Counted from the first letter of the stretch, positions 53,006 through 63,416 are shown. The stretch is DNA of 64,000 nucleotides from Bradyrhizobium sp. AT1 (GCF_001590795.1 NZ_JXDL01000001.1:6862999-6926998); one strand, 5' to 3'. Made by a program: numbers and translations. The notes: generated by a model from the sequence alone, not told the origin.

Positions 53006-54079
53006 ATGGCCCAGATTCAGCTCGAAAATCTGGCGCACAGCTATCTCGTCAATCCGACGCAGTCCTGGCAGTGGGCTTTGAAGCCGATGAACATGACATG
53101 GCGCCAGGGAGGGGCCTATGCGCTGTTGGGACCCAGCGGCTGCGGCAAGACCACGCTTCTCAACGTGATTTCGGGGCTTGTCACGCCGTCCCACGGCCGC
53201 ATCCTGTTCGATGGCCGCGATGTATCGCGCATTCCGACCGAAGCCCGCAACATCGCGCAGGTTTTCCAGTTTCCGGTCGTCTACGATACGATGACCGTTG
53301 CCGACAACCTCGCCTTTCCGTTGCAGAACCGCGGCGTTGCCAAGGCGACCGTCGCGGCGCGTGTGCGCCAGGTTGGGCACATGCTCGGCCTCGAGCCCAT
53401 CATGAATCGACGTGCGAGGGGTCTGACGGCGGACCTCCAGCAAAAGGTCTCGCTGGGCCGCGGGCTCGTTCGTTCCGACGTCGGTGCCATCCTGTTCGAT
53501 GAACCGCTGACCGTGATCGATCCCCATCTCAAGTGGCAGCTCCGCGCGCAGATCAGGCGGGTGCATGCCGAGACCGACGTCACGATGATCTACGTAACCC
53601 ACGATCAGACCGAGGCGCTGACGTTTGCGGACAGCGTGGTGGTGATGTACCAGGGCGAAGTGGTGCAGATCGGCACGCCGCAGGAGTTGTTCGATCGCCC
53701 CGCGCATACATTCGTCGGCTATTTCATCGGCTCCCCGGGCATGAATGTGCTGCCGGCGCGGGTCGAGGGCGACCGGGCCCATATCGGCTCCCAGGTTCTG
53801 CAGCTCGCCCAAGGCATCGCCGCGACCGCGTCCGACGGTAAAATGGAGATCGGCATCCGGCCGGAATATTTGCGGGTCGAAAGAGGTGGTCGCGGCCTGC
53901 CGGTCCAGGTTCGCCGCGTCGACGACATCGGGCGGATCAAGATCGTCCATTGCCTGCTCGAGGGAATGCCGATCGCCGCGATCGCCGGCGAGGATGCGGA
54001 GATTCCAGCCGACGGCGTCATGCTCGTTCCCGAGCAGACGCAGATTCATGTCTATTGCAACAGCCACAGGGTGGAGTGA
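53006..54079 (+). CDS. glpT: Glycerol-type ABC transporter ATP-binding protein GlpT
   Basis: A 357-residue ATPase. Walker A is GPSGCGKTTLLNVISGL, the Q-loop is VFQFPVVYDTMT, Walker B is GAILFDEPLTVIDPHLKWQLRAQI and the switch His is in MIYVTHDQTEAL. The ABC signature is degenerate: residues 140-145 read LTADLQ instead of LSGGQ. A C-terminal TOBE-like region follows (KMEIGIRPEYLRV). It starts two bases after the GlpS stop and three bases before the permease gene. This is the ABC subunit, not the E. coli antiporter of the same symbol. Confidence 0.85.
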   Translation: MAQIQLENLAHSYLVNPTQSWQWALKPMNMTWRQGGAYALLGPSGCGKTTLLNVISGLVTPSHGRILFDGRDVSRIPTEARNIAQVFQFPVVYDTMTVADNLAFPLQNRGVAKATVAARVRQVGHMLGLEPIMNRRARGLTADLQQKVSLGRGLVRSDVGAILFDEPLTVIDPHLKWQLRAQIRRVHAETDVTMIYVTHDQTEALTFADSVVVMYQGEVVQIGTPQELFDRPAHTFVGYFIGSPGMNVLPARVEGDRAHIGSQVLQLAQGIAATASDGKMEIGIRPEYLRVERGGRGLPVQVRRVDDIGRIKIVHCLLEGMPIAAIAGEDAEIPADGVMLVPEQTQIHVYCNSHRVE

Positions 54080-54082
54080 CGG

Positions 54083-54972
<890 letters not shown>

Positions 54973-54976
<4 letters not shown>

Positions 54977-55761
54977 CGCGACGAGCTACTATGTTCCTGT
55001 ATCTGTTGTTCCTGATCATGCCGCTCTATTGGCTGGTCAATCTCAGCTTCAAGGGCAATGACGAGATCACGACCACGATGACGCTGCTGCCGCAATTGCC
55101 GACGCTGAAGAACTACGCCTATATCTTCAACAGCCGGGAATGGCTCGGCGGCCTGCTGTTTTCGCTCGGATACGTCGCGCTCAACACGATCATATCGCTA
55201 TTGGTAGCGTTGCCTGCGGCCTATGCGTTCTCGCGCTATCGTTTTCTCGGCGACAAGCATCTGTTCTTCTGGCTGCTGTCGAACCGCATGGCGCCGGCTG
55301 CGGTGTTTGCGCTTCCGTATTTCAATCTCTATTCCGCGGTCGGGCTGTTCGACTCGATTTGGGCCGTCGCGCTCGCGCATTGCATCTTCAACGTTCCCCT
55401 GGCGGTCTGGATACTCGAAGGTTTCATGTCGGGCGTGCCGCGCGAGATCGACGAGACCGCGTTCCTCGACGGCTATTCCTTGCCGTCGTTCTTCTTGCGG
55501 GTGTTCGTGCCGTTGATCGCAAGCGGTATCGGCGTCGCCGCGTTCTTTTGCTTCATGTTCTCCTGGGTCGAATTGCTGCTGGCGCGCACGCTGACAAACA
55601 ACAAGGCTATTTCGGCGATCATGACGCAGGCAATATCGGCGACCGGAATCGACTGGGGTCTGCTCGCAGCAGCGGGCGTGCTGACCAGCATTCCGGGCGC
55701 GCTGGTGATCTGGTTCGTCCGCAACCACATTGCGCGTGGTTTCGCGCTCGGCCGGGTTTAG
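54973..55761 (+). CDS. glpQ: Glycerol-type ABC transporter permease GlpQ
   Basis: A 262-residue MalG-type permease. It begins MTRRATMFLYLLFLIMPLYWLVNLSFKGNDEI, has ISLLVALPAAYAFSRYRFLGDKHLFFWLLSNRMAPAAVFALPYFNLYSAVGLFDS and the EAA loop GVPREIDETAFLDGYSLPSFFLRVFVPLIASGIGVAAFFCFMFSWVELLLAR. A four-base overlap with GlpP shows coupling. It is not the phosphodiesterase that carries this symbol in E. coli. Confidence 0.87.
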
Positions 55762-55771
55762 GGAGGCAACG

Positions 55772-56098
55772 ATGGACTCCATCGCATGGATGGCCTGGAC
55801 GCTGCCGACAGCGATCTTCTTCACATTGCTTGCCGTGACGCTCGGGGGCATGACGTGGCTTGCGGCCGCTTATCCGGAGGCCGAGCGTGTCGGCGTCCTG
55901 CGCATTCCGACGACGCGCGGCGACCGCCTGTTCGTGTCCCTGATCGTCGCCGCCGTCGTTCACCTGCTGTGGATCGGCCTCGTCGGCACGGATGCGATCG
56001 CCACGCTGCCAATCGGCGAGGGAGTTGAGATCTCGAGCCTGTGGATTGCTACATTGATTTCACTCGCGTCGACCATTGCGATCTTTCGCAGCGTTTGA
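55772..56098 (+). CDS. glpU: Small membrane protein GlpU (DUF2160-like)
   Basis: A 108-residue protein with three membrane helices (about 5-30, WMAWTLPTAIFFTLLAVTLGGMTWLAA; 52-70, LFVSLIVAAVVHLLWIGLV; 88-105, LWIATLISLASTIAIF). It matches the small conserved protein found in rhizobial glycerol ABC operons between the permease and binding-protein genes. Its role is unknown; an accessory part of the transporter is possible. GGGAGG six bases upstream supports the ATG at 55772. Confidence 0.78.
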   Translation: MDSIAWMAWTLPTAIFFTLLAVTLGGMTWLAAAYPEAERVGVLRIPTTRGDRLFVSLIVAAVVHLLWIGLVGTDAIATLPIGEGVEISSLWIATLISLASTIAIFRSV

Positions 56099-56117
56099 GG
56101 CGGGCGAAAAAAGCAGA

Positions 56118-56134
56118 CCCGGGATCAACCTGGG
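56118..56134 (+). promoter_or_regulatory. Intercistronic hairpin before the binding-protein gene
   Basis: CCCGGG (56118-56123), loop ATCAA, CCTGGG (56129-56134) pair over six positions including one G-U. It lies in the 104-base gap between glpU and glpV. Such hairpins often mark mRNA processing or protection that lets the binding protein be made in excess of the membrane parts. There is no U-run, so it is not a terminator. Confidence 0.4.
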
Positions 56135-56202
56135 CCTGAGAGATGCCTGTTGCTGCAATGGAGGAACGTCACATGCGACATTCAAGGAGAAGGGGCGGAC
56201 TT

Positions 56203-57969
56203 ATGACCAAGACACGCTTTCTAACCGTAACAAGCGCTGCGGCGTTGATAGCCGCGTCTGCGGCGATCACGATGCCGGCTCACGCGGCCGACGATGCCGC
56301 CATCCAGAAATGGATTGCGGAATTCCAGCCTTCGACGCTGTCGAAGGACGACCAGAAGAAGGAGCTGGAGTGGTTCGCCAAGGCCGCCCAGCCTTTCAAG
56401 GGCATGGAGATCAACGTCGTCTCCGAGACCATCACGACCCATGAATACGAGTCGCAGACGCTGGCCAAGGCGTTCTCCGAGCTCACTGGCATCAAGATCA
56501 AGCACGACATCATCCAGGAAGGTGACGTCGTCGAGAAGCTGCAGACCCAGATGCAGTCCGGCAAGAACGTCTATGACGGCTGGATCAACGATAGCGACCT
56601 GATCGGAACGCACTTCCGCTACGGCCAGACCGTTGTTCTGTCCGACTACATGACCGGCGAGGGCAAGGACGTCACCGATCCGATGCTCGACGTCAACGAC
56701 TTCATCGGCAAGTCGTTCACCACCGCGCCCGACGGCAAGCTCTATCAACTGCCGGACCAGCAGTTCGCCAATCTCTATTGGTTCCGCTACGACTGGTTCA
56801 CCAACCCCGACTACAAGGCCAAGTTCAAGGCCAAGTACGGCTACGAGCTCGGCGTGCCCGTGAACTGGTCGGCCTACGAGGACATCGCCGAGTTCTTCAC
56901 GAACGACGTCAAGGAGATCAACGGCGTCAAGGTCTACGGCCATATGGACTATGGCAAGAAGGACCCCTCGCTCGGCTGGCGTTTCACCGACGCCTGGCTC
57001 TCGATGGCGGGTAATGGCGACAAGGGCATTCCGAACGGCCTGCCGGTCGACGAGTGGGGCATCCGCATGGAAGGCTGTCGTCCGGTCGGCTCGTCGATCG
57101 AGCGCGGCGGCGATACCAACGGTCCGGCTGCTGTCTACTCGATCACGAAGTACCTCGAGTGGTTGAAGAAGTACGCGCCGCCGCAGGCGCAGGGCATGAC
57201 GTTCTCCGAAGCAGGCCCCGTGCCGGCGCAGGGTAACATCGCCCAGCAGATGTTCTGGTACACCGCCTTCACCGCCGACATGGTGAAGCCGGGCATCGCC
57301 GTGATGAATGCGGACGGTACGCCGAAGTGGCGCATGGCCCCGTCGCCGCACGGTGCCTACTGGAAGGAAGGCATGAAGCTCGGCTACCAGGACGCGGGCT
57401 CGCTCACGCTTCTGAAGTCGACCCCGGCGGATCGCCGCAAGGCAGCCTGGCTGTATCTCCAGTTCATCGTCTCCAAGACGGTGTCGCTGAAGAAGAGCCA
57501 CGTCGGTCTCACCTTCATTCGTGAATCCGACATCTGGGACAAGTCGTTCACCGAGCGTGCGCCGAAGCTCGGCGGCCTGATCGAATTCTACCGCTCGCCC
57601 GCGCGCGTGCAGTGGACCCCGACCGGCAACAACGTGCCCGACTATCCGAAGCTCGCGCAGCTGTGGTGGCAGAACATCGGCGATGCGTCCTCGGGTTCGA
57701 AGACGCCGCAAGCCGCGATGGATGCCCTTGCCGCCGCGCAGGACTCGGTGCTTGAACGCCTCGAGAAGTCGGGCGTGCAGGGCGCCTGCGGTCCGAAGCT
57801 GCACAAGAAGGAGTCGGCCGAGTTCTGGTACGCCAAGGCGGAAAAGGACGGTACCATCGCGCCGCAGCGCAAGCTCGCCAACGAGAAGCCGAAGGGCGAG
57901 ACGGTCGACTACGACACGCTGATCAAGTCGTGGCCAGCAACCCCGCCCAAGCGCGCGGAAACGAAGTAA
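56203..57969 (+). CDS. glpV: Glycerol-type ABC transporter substrate-binding protein GlpV
   Basis: A 588-residue periplasmic binding protein. Residues 1-26 are a Sec signal (MTKTRFLTVTSAAALIAASAAITMPAHA). The mature protein has MEINVVSETITTHEYESQTLAKAFSELTGIKIKHDIIQEGDVVEKLQTQMQSGKNVYDGWIND and LYQLPDQQFANLYWFRYDWF, the family 1 pattern of the unusually large GlpV-type proteins (most sugar binding proteins are about 420 residues). It starts at the ATG at 56203 after AAGGAGAAGGGG and is the last gene of the operon before a strong terminator. Confidence 0.87.
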   Translation: MTKTRFLTVTSAAALIAASAAITMPAHAADDAAIQKWIAEFQPSTLSKDDQKKELEWFAKAAQPFKGMEINVVSETITTHEYESQTLAKAFSELTGIKIKHDIIQEGDVVEKLQTQMQSGKNVYDGWINDSDLIGTHFRYGQTVVLSDYMTGEGKDVTDPMLDVNDFIGKSFTTAPDGKLYQLPDQQFANLYWFRYDWFTNPDYKAKFKAKYGYELGVPVNWSAYEDIAEFFTNDVKEINGVKVYGHMDYGKKDPSLGWRFTDAWLSMAGNGDKGIPNGLPVDEWGIRMEGCRPVGSSIERGGDTNGPAAVYSITKYLEWLKKYAPPQAQGMTFSEAGPVPAQGNIAQQMFWYTAFTADMVKPGIAVMNADGTPKWRMAPSPHGAYWKEGMKLGYQDAGSLTLLKSTPADRRKAAWLYLQFIVSKTVSLKKSHVGLTFIRESDIWDKSFTERAPKLGGLIEFYRSPARVQWTPTGNNVPDYPKLAQLWWQNIGDASSGSKTPQAAMDALAAAQDSVLERLEKSGVQGACGPKLHKKESAEFWYAKAEKDGTIAPQRKLANEKPKGETVDYDTLIKSWPATPPKRAETK

Positions 57970-58389
57970 CGCGCACCACATTATCCAAAACAAAGGGCCG
58001 GGAGAGATCCCGGCCTTTTCCTTGGTGTTTCAGGCGTCATGACCGTTGCGGTCGGAGGGCGAACATCTGGGCCGATAATTGCGGAATACGCATTATAGGG
58101 TTTTGTCGGAGGCGAAACCCCCATGCTCCGGCGGTCGCTCAAACGGTGGGTTTTGCGCCGGGAAGAGCGAAAGAGCTGTATGGGGATTGACTGACACACT
58201 CTCTCCGCCGCTGCACTGTTCTCCTTTGTACCCGATCGGTTGAACCGAGAGTAAAACAGGGAGTAGCGGGACAAAGGCCCTGGTGCGCCCACCATTTCGT
58301 GGCTCGGGCGGGAGAAACCGTTCGAGCAACCGATTTTTCAGACGGTCATTTTTGGGCACGGCGACCAAGGCCACAAGCTAGCCGGCAAT
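57970..58389. other. Convergent intergenic region
   Basis: A 420-base gap between glpV (+) and the carbamoyltransferase remnant (-). Apart from the terminator at 57996-58021 I see no gene, RNA or repeat; short open frames here lack ribosome-binding sites and domain text. The carbamoyltransferase stop lies at 58390-58392. Confidence 0.5.
57996..58021 (+). terminator. Rho-independent terminator of the glp operon
   Basis: GGCCGGGA (57996-58003), tetraloop GAGA, TCCCGGCC (58008-58015), then TTTTCCTT. An eight-base perfect stem with a T-tract is a textbook intrinsic terminator. It begins 26 bases after the glpV stop. Confidence 0.9.
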
Positions 58390-59670
58390 TCAGTCGAGCG
58401 TGAAGGCTGCGCTGTAGTCGCGTTTGAGCGCGGGATCCTGCTGCTCTTTTCGCAAAATGCAATTGCCGATGACCAGCATGTCGAGCTCGTTACCCATGAA
58501 GCAGCGGAACGCATCCTCCGGTGTGCAGACGATCGGTTCGCCGCGAACGTTGAAGCTGGTGTTGACCAGCACCGGGCATCCCGTCAGCGCCTTGAAGCGG
58601 GACAGCAAGCGATGGAAAAGCGGATTGGTGTCGGCGCTGACCGTTTGGATCCGGGCGGAATAGTCGATATGCGTCACGGCGGGGATCGTCGAGCGCACCA
58701 CGTTGAGCTTGTCGATGCCGAACAAGGCTTGCTCGTCCGTGCTCATCATGTGGCGCCGGTCGCTCCTGACGCCGGCAACCAGAAGCATGTACGGGCTGTC
58801 GCCATCGAGCTCGAACCAGTCGGCAACGTCCTCACGTGCAACCGCCGGGGCAAACGGCCGGAAGCTTTCGCGAAATTTCACCTTGAGATTGAGGTTTTTC
58901 TGCATGGAGGGCGAGCGCGGGTCACCTAGGATCGAGCGCGCGCCGAGCGAGCGCGGGCCGAACTCCATCTTCCCCTGAAACCAGCCGACCGCGAGCTGGT
59001 CGGCCAGGGCCGCAGCTGTCGTCTCGATCATTTCATTCTCGCTGAGGGCATCGAAGCGGGCGCCGGCACTCCGCAACCGCTGCTCAATCACCTCTTGCGA
59101 GAATTCAGGCCCGAGAAAAGCGCCGGACATGCCGTCGCCGGCCACGACATCGCGCGGTTGTTGTCTGAACTGATGGTAGGCGGCGAGGGCCGCACCGACC
59201 GCGCCGCCGGCGTCGCCGGAGGCCGGCTGAATCCAGATCGAATCGAATCTGCCGTCCCGCAACACCTTGCCATTGGCGACGCAATTGAGCGCAACGCCGC
59301 CTGCGAAACACAGGTTGCGGGCGCCGGTCTGAGCCGCAAGGCTGCGGGTCAAGCGCAGGACCGCCTCCTCGAGGACGGCCTGGATGGACGCGGCGATATC
59401 CATGTGGAAAGGCGTCAGCAGCTCGTCCGGCGCGCGCACCTTCTGCCCAAACAGTTTGGCAAACCGGTCGTTGGTCATCGTCAGCCCGGTGCAATAGTCG
59501 AAATACGACATGTCGAGGCGAAACGAGCCGTCCGCTTTCAGATCGATCAGCGAATCCAGGATGAGCTGCGCGTATTTCGGCTCGCCATAGGGAGCAAGCC
59601 CCATCAGCTTGTATTCGCCGGAATTGACCTTGAAGCCTGTGTAGTAGGTGAAGGCGGAGTACAGCAGGCC
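58390..59670 (-). pseudogene. Carbamoyltransferase (NodU/CmcH family), N-terminus lost
   Basis: Family text starts abruptly at GLLYSAFTYYTGFKVNSGEYKLMGLAPYGEP and runs to the end: LCFAGGVALNCVANGK, GWFQGKMEFGPRSLGARSILGDPRSP and CPVLVNTSFNVRGEPIVCTPEDAFRCF. Full-length relatives have about 180 further residues at the N-terminus, including the GxxHDAA carbamoyl-phosphate site, which are absent. The upstream bases belong to the MBOAT gene, so the frame is open to 59811 but carries unrelated sequence. It is probably inactive, unless a shortened protein from an internal start keeps a partial function. It once transferred carbamoyl groups to a glycan or metabolite. Confidence 0.8.
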
Positions 59671-61145
59671 GCCACCAGATTGTAGGTGAAGGCAACGCCG
59701 AACAGCAGGCCAAGTGTCGCCGCCCATCCCAGCGTCGGACGCCAGGCCAGCCGGGCATTTTTCGAACGGCCTTCGCCAAGCAGGAACTGCTGGGTGTTTG
59801 GCAGCCCCCATGCGATCGCGAATGCGGCGACAAACCAGCTGAGCAGAAGTCCGCCGGTGAGCCAGTTGTCTTCAACGCTGACCCCGATCACCTTCAGCGT
59901 CTCCGAGAGGCTGGGAGCTGCGTCGAGGAGGGGGCCGTGGAGCCAGCCGTGCATTCCCCTCATGCCGTCGAGAACGCGATGCGCCGCATCGAAGCTCTCG
60001 GCCCGAAAGAAAACCCAGGCGAGCACGACCAGGAGAAAGGTGGTGACCCGAGCAACCCATTGCCCGAAGCCATTGACCTCGCGCTCGCCGCGAAGGTTTC
60101 GCCAGGCGTGATTGACGAGCAGGAACAGGCCGTGCAGCGCGCCCCACGCGACGAACGTCCAATTTGCGCCATGCCAAAGGCCGCCGATCAGCATGGTGAG
60201 CATGACGTTGACATAGCGCCGGGCCGGGCCGGAGCGGTTGCCGCCCAGCGGGATATAGACGTAGTCGCGCAGGAACAGCGACAGCGTGATATGCCAGCGC
60301 CGCCAGAAGTCGATGATGCTCGTCGCCTTGTAGGGCGAGTTGAAATTGAAGGGGAGGACGATTCCGAACATCAGGCCAAGCCCTATCGCCATGTCCGAAT
60401 AGCCGGAGAAGTCGAAGTAGATCTGGAACGTGTAGGCCAGGGCGGCTCCCCAGGCGTTGAGGAAGCCAGGCGTTCCGCCGTTCGCTGCCGAGGCGAAGAC
60501 CGGCGTCGCGTAAGCGGCCATGCTGTCCGCGATGATGGTCTTCTTGAACTGGCCGAACAGCAGGAAGCTGATGCCGAGCGCGAAGTTCCGCCAGGAGAAG
60601 AGCGCGAAAGTCGGCGCGGAAAACTGCGGCAACAGCTGATGCGGGCGGATGATGGGCCCGGCGATCAGATGAGGGAAGAAGCTGACGAACAACGTGTAAC
60701 GCGCCAGCGACGGTTCCGCTTGTTTCCGTTGCCGGGTCTCGATCAGATAGCTGATCTGTTCGAACGTGTAGAAGGAGATGCCGACCGGTAGTGCAATGGT
60801 TGGGATGACGAACGAGGCCGAGAACAGCTGGTTGACGCTGGAGACGATCAGGCCGGTGTATTTGAAGTAGCCGATCAACGCGAGATTGATCGCAATACCC
60901 CCGATCAGCCAGGCTCGTGAATTCAGGCGAGCGCGCGCGATCGCGTAGCCGAAGACGAAATTCACGGCCACCGAAACGAGGAAGAGGCCGAAGTTGAACA
61001 GGCTCGAATAGGCATAGAACACCAGGCATGCCGCCAGCAGGAACAGCAAGGCCGCATTCCGGCCTCGCCACCAGCCGAGCAGGTAAAAACCACCGAGCGC
61101 GATCGGCAGGAAGACGAACAGGAATATGGGCGAGTTGAACAGCAA
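59604..61145 (-). CDS. MBOAT-family O-acyltransferase, altered C-terminus
   Basis: A 513-residue multi-pass membrane acyltransferase (AlgI/PatA type). It opens MLFNSPIFLFVFLPIALGGFYLLGWWRGRNAALLFLLAACLVFYAY. The active-site region has HITLSLFLRDYVYIPLGGNRSG and the catalytic His in GGLWHGANWTFVAWGALHG. It passes acyl groups across the membrane for polysaccharide O-acetylation with the SGNH-like protein encoded three bases upstream. Family text ends at GLLFGVAFTYNLV (near 59671); the last 18 codons are carbamoyltransferase DNA in a wrong frame, replacing the usual short tail. The catalytic core is intact, so it may still work. Confidence 0.85.
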   Translation of the reverse strand: MLFNSPIFLFVFLPIALGGFYLLGWWRGRNAALLFLLAACLVFYAYSSLFNFGLFLVSVAVNFVFGYAIARARLNSRAWLIGGIAINLALIGYFKYTGLIVSSVNQLFSASFVIPTIALPVGISFYTFEQISYLIETRQRKQAEPSLARYTLFVSFFPHLIAGPIIRPHQLLPQFSAPTFALFSWRNFALGISFLLFGQFKKTIIADSMAAYATPVFASAANGGTPGFLNAWGAALAYTFQIYFDFSGYSDMAIGLGLMFGIVLPFNFNSPYKATSIIDFWRRWHITLSLFLRDYVYIPLGGNRSGPARRYVNVMLTMLIGGLWHGANWTFVAWGALHGLFLLVNHAWRNLRGEREVNGFGQWVARVTTFLLVVLAWVFFRAESFDAAHRVLDGMRGMHGWLHGPLLDAAPSLSETLKVIGVSVEDNWLTGGLLLSWFVAAFAIAWGLPNTQQFLLGEGRSKNARLAWRPTLGWAATLGLLFGVAFTYNLVAACCTPPSPTTQASRSIPANTS

Positions 61146-61148
61146 GGA

Positions 61149-63416
61149 TTACCAACAAGTCGCTTTGTCTTGACGATTCTGAACCATGGGGCCTTGAGTT
61201 GCAGCGGAGATCTGCGTTGCAAATCCAGAATTGGTCGCCGCCCAATCGGCAATTCCCGCCCGGCTGCGCGTGAGGTGCGCACTGATGTTCTCACTCGTGA
61301 GGCGGACGCCGAAATCGGCGGGCAGCGCAGAGTCCGAGCGATCATGTCCGAAGATGCGATCGAGGATGAGATTGCCGGCCGTATGCCGGTAATGGGAGAA
61401 CTCCCAGAACCAGCGCATCGGCGTCAGGTCGGTACGTTCCGGAACGATTTCACGCGTGACGGAACTGGCGTCGCTGAAGTCCCGCAGGGGAAACGGCTTC
61501 CGACCGGCCCGCGCGGCCTCCTCTTCGTTGATCCGGACCAATTCCCTCTGCCAGAATTCGTATCGGTCGGAGAGGCCGAGTGCGACGAATAGCTGCCGAA
61601 CCGACGCGTGCAGCGGCGTCATGAATAGCCGCAGATCGGTTTGCCGTTCATGGGCCCGCCGAACCAGGAAGCGGAAGGCCTCGAAACTGTTCATTCCCGT
61701 GGCGGGGTTGTTGAAGCAATACTGGTATCGCGGCGGCATCAGCCAGATGTACCACCGCCAGCTCAGGATGTTGTTGCGGAAGACGCGGCCATTTCCGCCG
61801 TTCTTGCGAATGTTGTTGTCTTGCCAATCCCAAACGCGCATGCCACGGCTGTTGAATGAGGCGGCCTCCGATTGTCCGCGAAGTGTCGCGAATGTATCCT
61901 GCACGGCGGTTGTCGAAAGAACCAGGCGGAAGAGCTCGCCGATCTGGAACGCAGCTTTCTCGAGCCTTTGCGAACGTGACAATAGCGCGTCCCAGAAATC
62001 GGCGGACGGAAATCCGCCGGTCAGCCCCTGCTTTTGACCGACTGCAGCGTAGTGCGAATAGCCGTCGCTATATTCGCCAAGCGCCAATCTGACACGGGCA
62101 ACCGGGTTTCTGGACAGATAGTTCGCTTCGTTCCAGCCATCGGGGAGGAAGCCGCCCATCCGCTTTTCCGCACGTCCGGCTGCCAGATAGTGGTGATAGC
62201 CGCTCAGAAAAGAACCTTGCGAGACCTGATATTCAACGTCGCGGTTGACTTGAAGATATCTCGTCTCGCTCCAAGCCTTCGGCGTGAAACCACCCTCGCG
62301 ACGTTCCTGTTTGCCGGCGGCGAGGTAGTGGTGATAGCCGCTGACGAAGGTGCCGCGGGTGACTTCGTTTTTCACGTCGGGATTGATGCGCAGATAGAGC
62401 TCCTCGTTCCAGTCGCGCGGTGGCGTGCCGTCCTGCCGGCCTTCGGCGCGCCCGGCGGCAAGATAGTGGTGATAGCCGCTGACAAAGGTGCCTCGCCGAA
62501 CTTCGGCGGCGACATCGGGGTAGATTCGAAGATATTGCGTCTCATTCCAGCCGGGCGGTGGCGTTCCGGTCTGCCGGCCTTCGGCGCGCCCGGCGGCAAG
62601 ATAGTGATGATAGCCGCTGGCGAACGTGCCACGCCGCACCTCGGCGGCGACATCAGGGTAAAGTCGTAGATAGAGCGCCTCGTTCCAGTCGGTAGGGGGA
62701 TTGCCCTCCGCCGTCCCGGCCGGTGGGCATGTCTCGGGTGCGGTCTCTTTGCAGGCAGGATCGGCGGTGACTTCCGTCAGAGGTGCCGGCTGAGCCTCCG
62801 ATCGGGCTGCTTCGCTGGGCGCAGATGGCGCCGCAGGCGCGGAAGGCTTCTCGTCGCTATCGGGGCGGCGCTTTGCAGGCTCGGCTGCCAGAAAGTCAGC
62901 GAAGGCTCGAACTCCGTCGCCTGAGAATCGACTCTCCAGATAGGCCTGGTCACGCGGAAAGAAGATGTTGAAGCCGAAGAAGTCCAGGCCGATCACGGCT
63001 TGCTTGAGCGGTGCGACTGATTGTGCGTGGAGAAACGCCAGCATGACCTCGTAGCTTGTGGCCGAAGGCAGGCCGAAGTTGAAGACGTTCTTGCCGTTCC
63101 ATCCGGGATGCTGCGGATCGAGCGCGACCTCCGCGCGGGAACTGCCCAATATGATCGCCTCGGGCCTGATCCGTCGCACTTGATACGGCTTCACCGCGGG
63201 AACGTGATTTTCGTATCGCGACCGCACCACATTGATCCCGGGAATGTCGGGAGTCCCGAACACGTAGTAGGGATCGACCAATACGACGAGGGCGGAGAGG
63301 GCGAGCGGTGGCATCGCTACAAACCCAATAAACCCGACAGTGAAGCGTCGAAAACTGGAGCGGGTTGGCGACAGGGGATCGGCAGCTTTGCTGGTGGCAG
63401 AGACGGATGCGCTCAC
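61149..63416 (-). CDS. SGNH-like acylation protein with five 46-residue repeats
   Basis: A 755-residue protein. One membrane helix lies at about residues 24-47, then a periplasmic part with AIILGSSRAEVALDP (residues 87-101; GSSR corresponds to block I Ser). A Pro/Ala/Glu-rich linker (180-243) leads into five tandem repeats (244-474). The C-terminal part has LRLFMTPLHASVRQLF and EFSHYRHTAGNLILDRIF, the likely Asp/Ser-x-x-His block. It resembles AlgJ/AlgX-type partners of MBOAT enzymes. The repeats (W-N-E-x-x-YL-x-x-xPDV...SGYHHYLAAGRAEGR) are of the kind found in glycosyltransferases and surface proteins. First gene of the - strand acylation operon. The repeat insertion is unusual for this family. 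Confidence 0.8.
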   Translation of the reverse strand: MSASVSATSKAADPLSPTRSSFRRFTVGFIGFVAMPPLALSALVVLVDPYYVFGTPDIPGINVVRSRYENHVPAVKPYQVRRIRPEAIILGSSRAEVALDPQHPGWNGKNVFNFGLPSATSYEVMLAFLHAQSVAPLKQAVIGLDFFGFNIFFPRDQAYLESRFSGDGVRAFADFLAAEPAKRRPDSDEKPSAPAAPSAPSEAARSEAQPAPLTEVTADPACKETAPETCPPAGTAEGNPPTDWNEALYLRLYPDVAAEVRRGTFASGYHHYLAAGRAEGRQTGTPPPGWNETQYLRIYPDVAAEVRRGTFVSGYHHYLAAGRAEGRQDGTPPRDWNEELYLRINPDVKNEVTRGTFVSGYHHYLAAGKQERREGGFTPKAWSETRYLQVNRDVEYQVSQGSFLSGYHHYLAAGRAEKRMGGFLPDGWNEANYLSRNPVARVRLALGEYSDGYSHYAAVGQKQGLTGGFPSADFWDALLSRSQRLEKAAFQIGELFRLVLSTTAVQDTFATLRGQSEAASFNSRGMRVWDWQDNNIRKNGGNGRVFRNNILSWRWYIWLMPPRYQYCFNNPATGMNSFEAFRFLVRRAHERQTDLRLFMTPLHASVRQLFVALGLSDRYEFWQRELVRINEEEAARAGRKPFPLRDFSDASSVTREIVPERTDLTPMRWFWEFSHYRHTAGNLILDRIFGHDRSDSALPADFGVRLTSENISAHLTRSRAGIADWAATNSGFATQISAATQGPMVQNRQDKATCW
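61995..62687 (-). repeat. Five tandem 138-bp (46-codon) repeats inside the SGNH-like gene
   Basis: Trp residues opening each unit fall at 244, 290, 336, 382 and 428, an exact 46-residue period. Units 1 and 2 are nearly identical; units 3 to 5 diverge progressively. At DNA level a block such as CTGCCGGCCTTCGGCGCGCC recurs at 62433 and 62571, exactly 138 bases apart. Recent duplication of units 1-3 is likely, and copy number could vary between strains. Confidence 0.9.

Noticed and set aside
56125..56160. Possible thiamine riboswitch before glpV (CTGAGA present)
   Set aside because: Only the short CTGAGA string matches; the other conserved TPP-riboswitch segments are absent, and the site lies inside an operon before a polyol binding protein.
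56221..57993. 590-codon antisense frame under glpV
   Set aside because: Shadow of a highly biased gene; the + strand frame has a signal peptide and binding-protein motifs.
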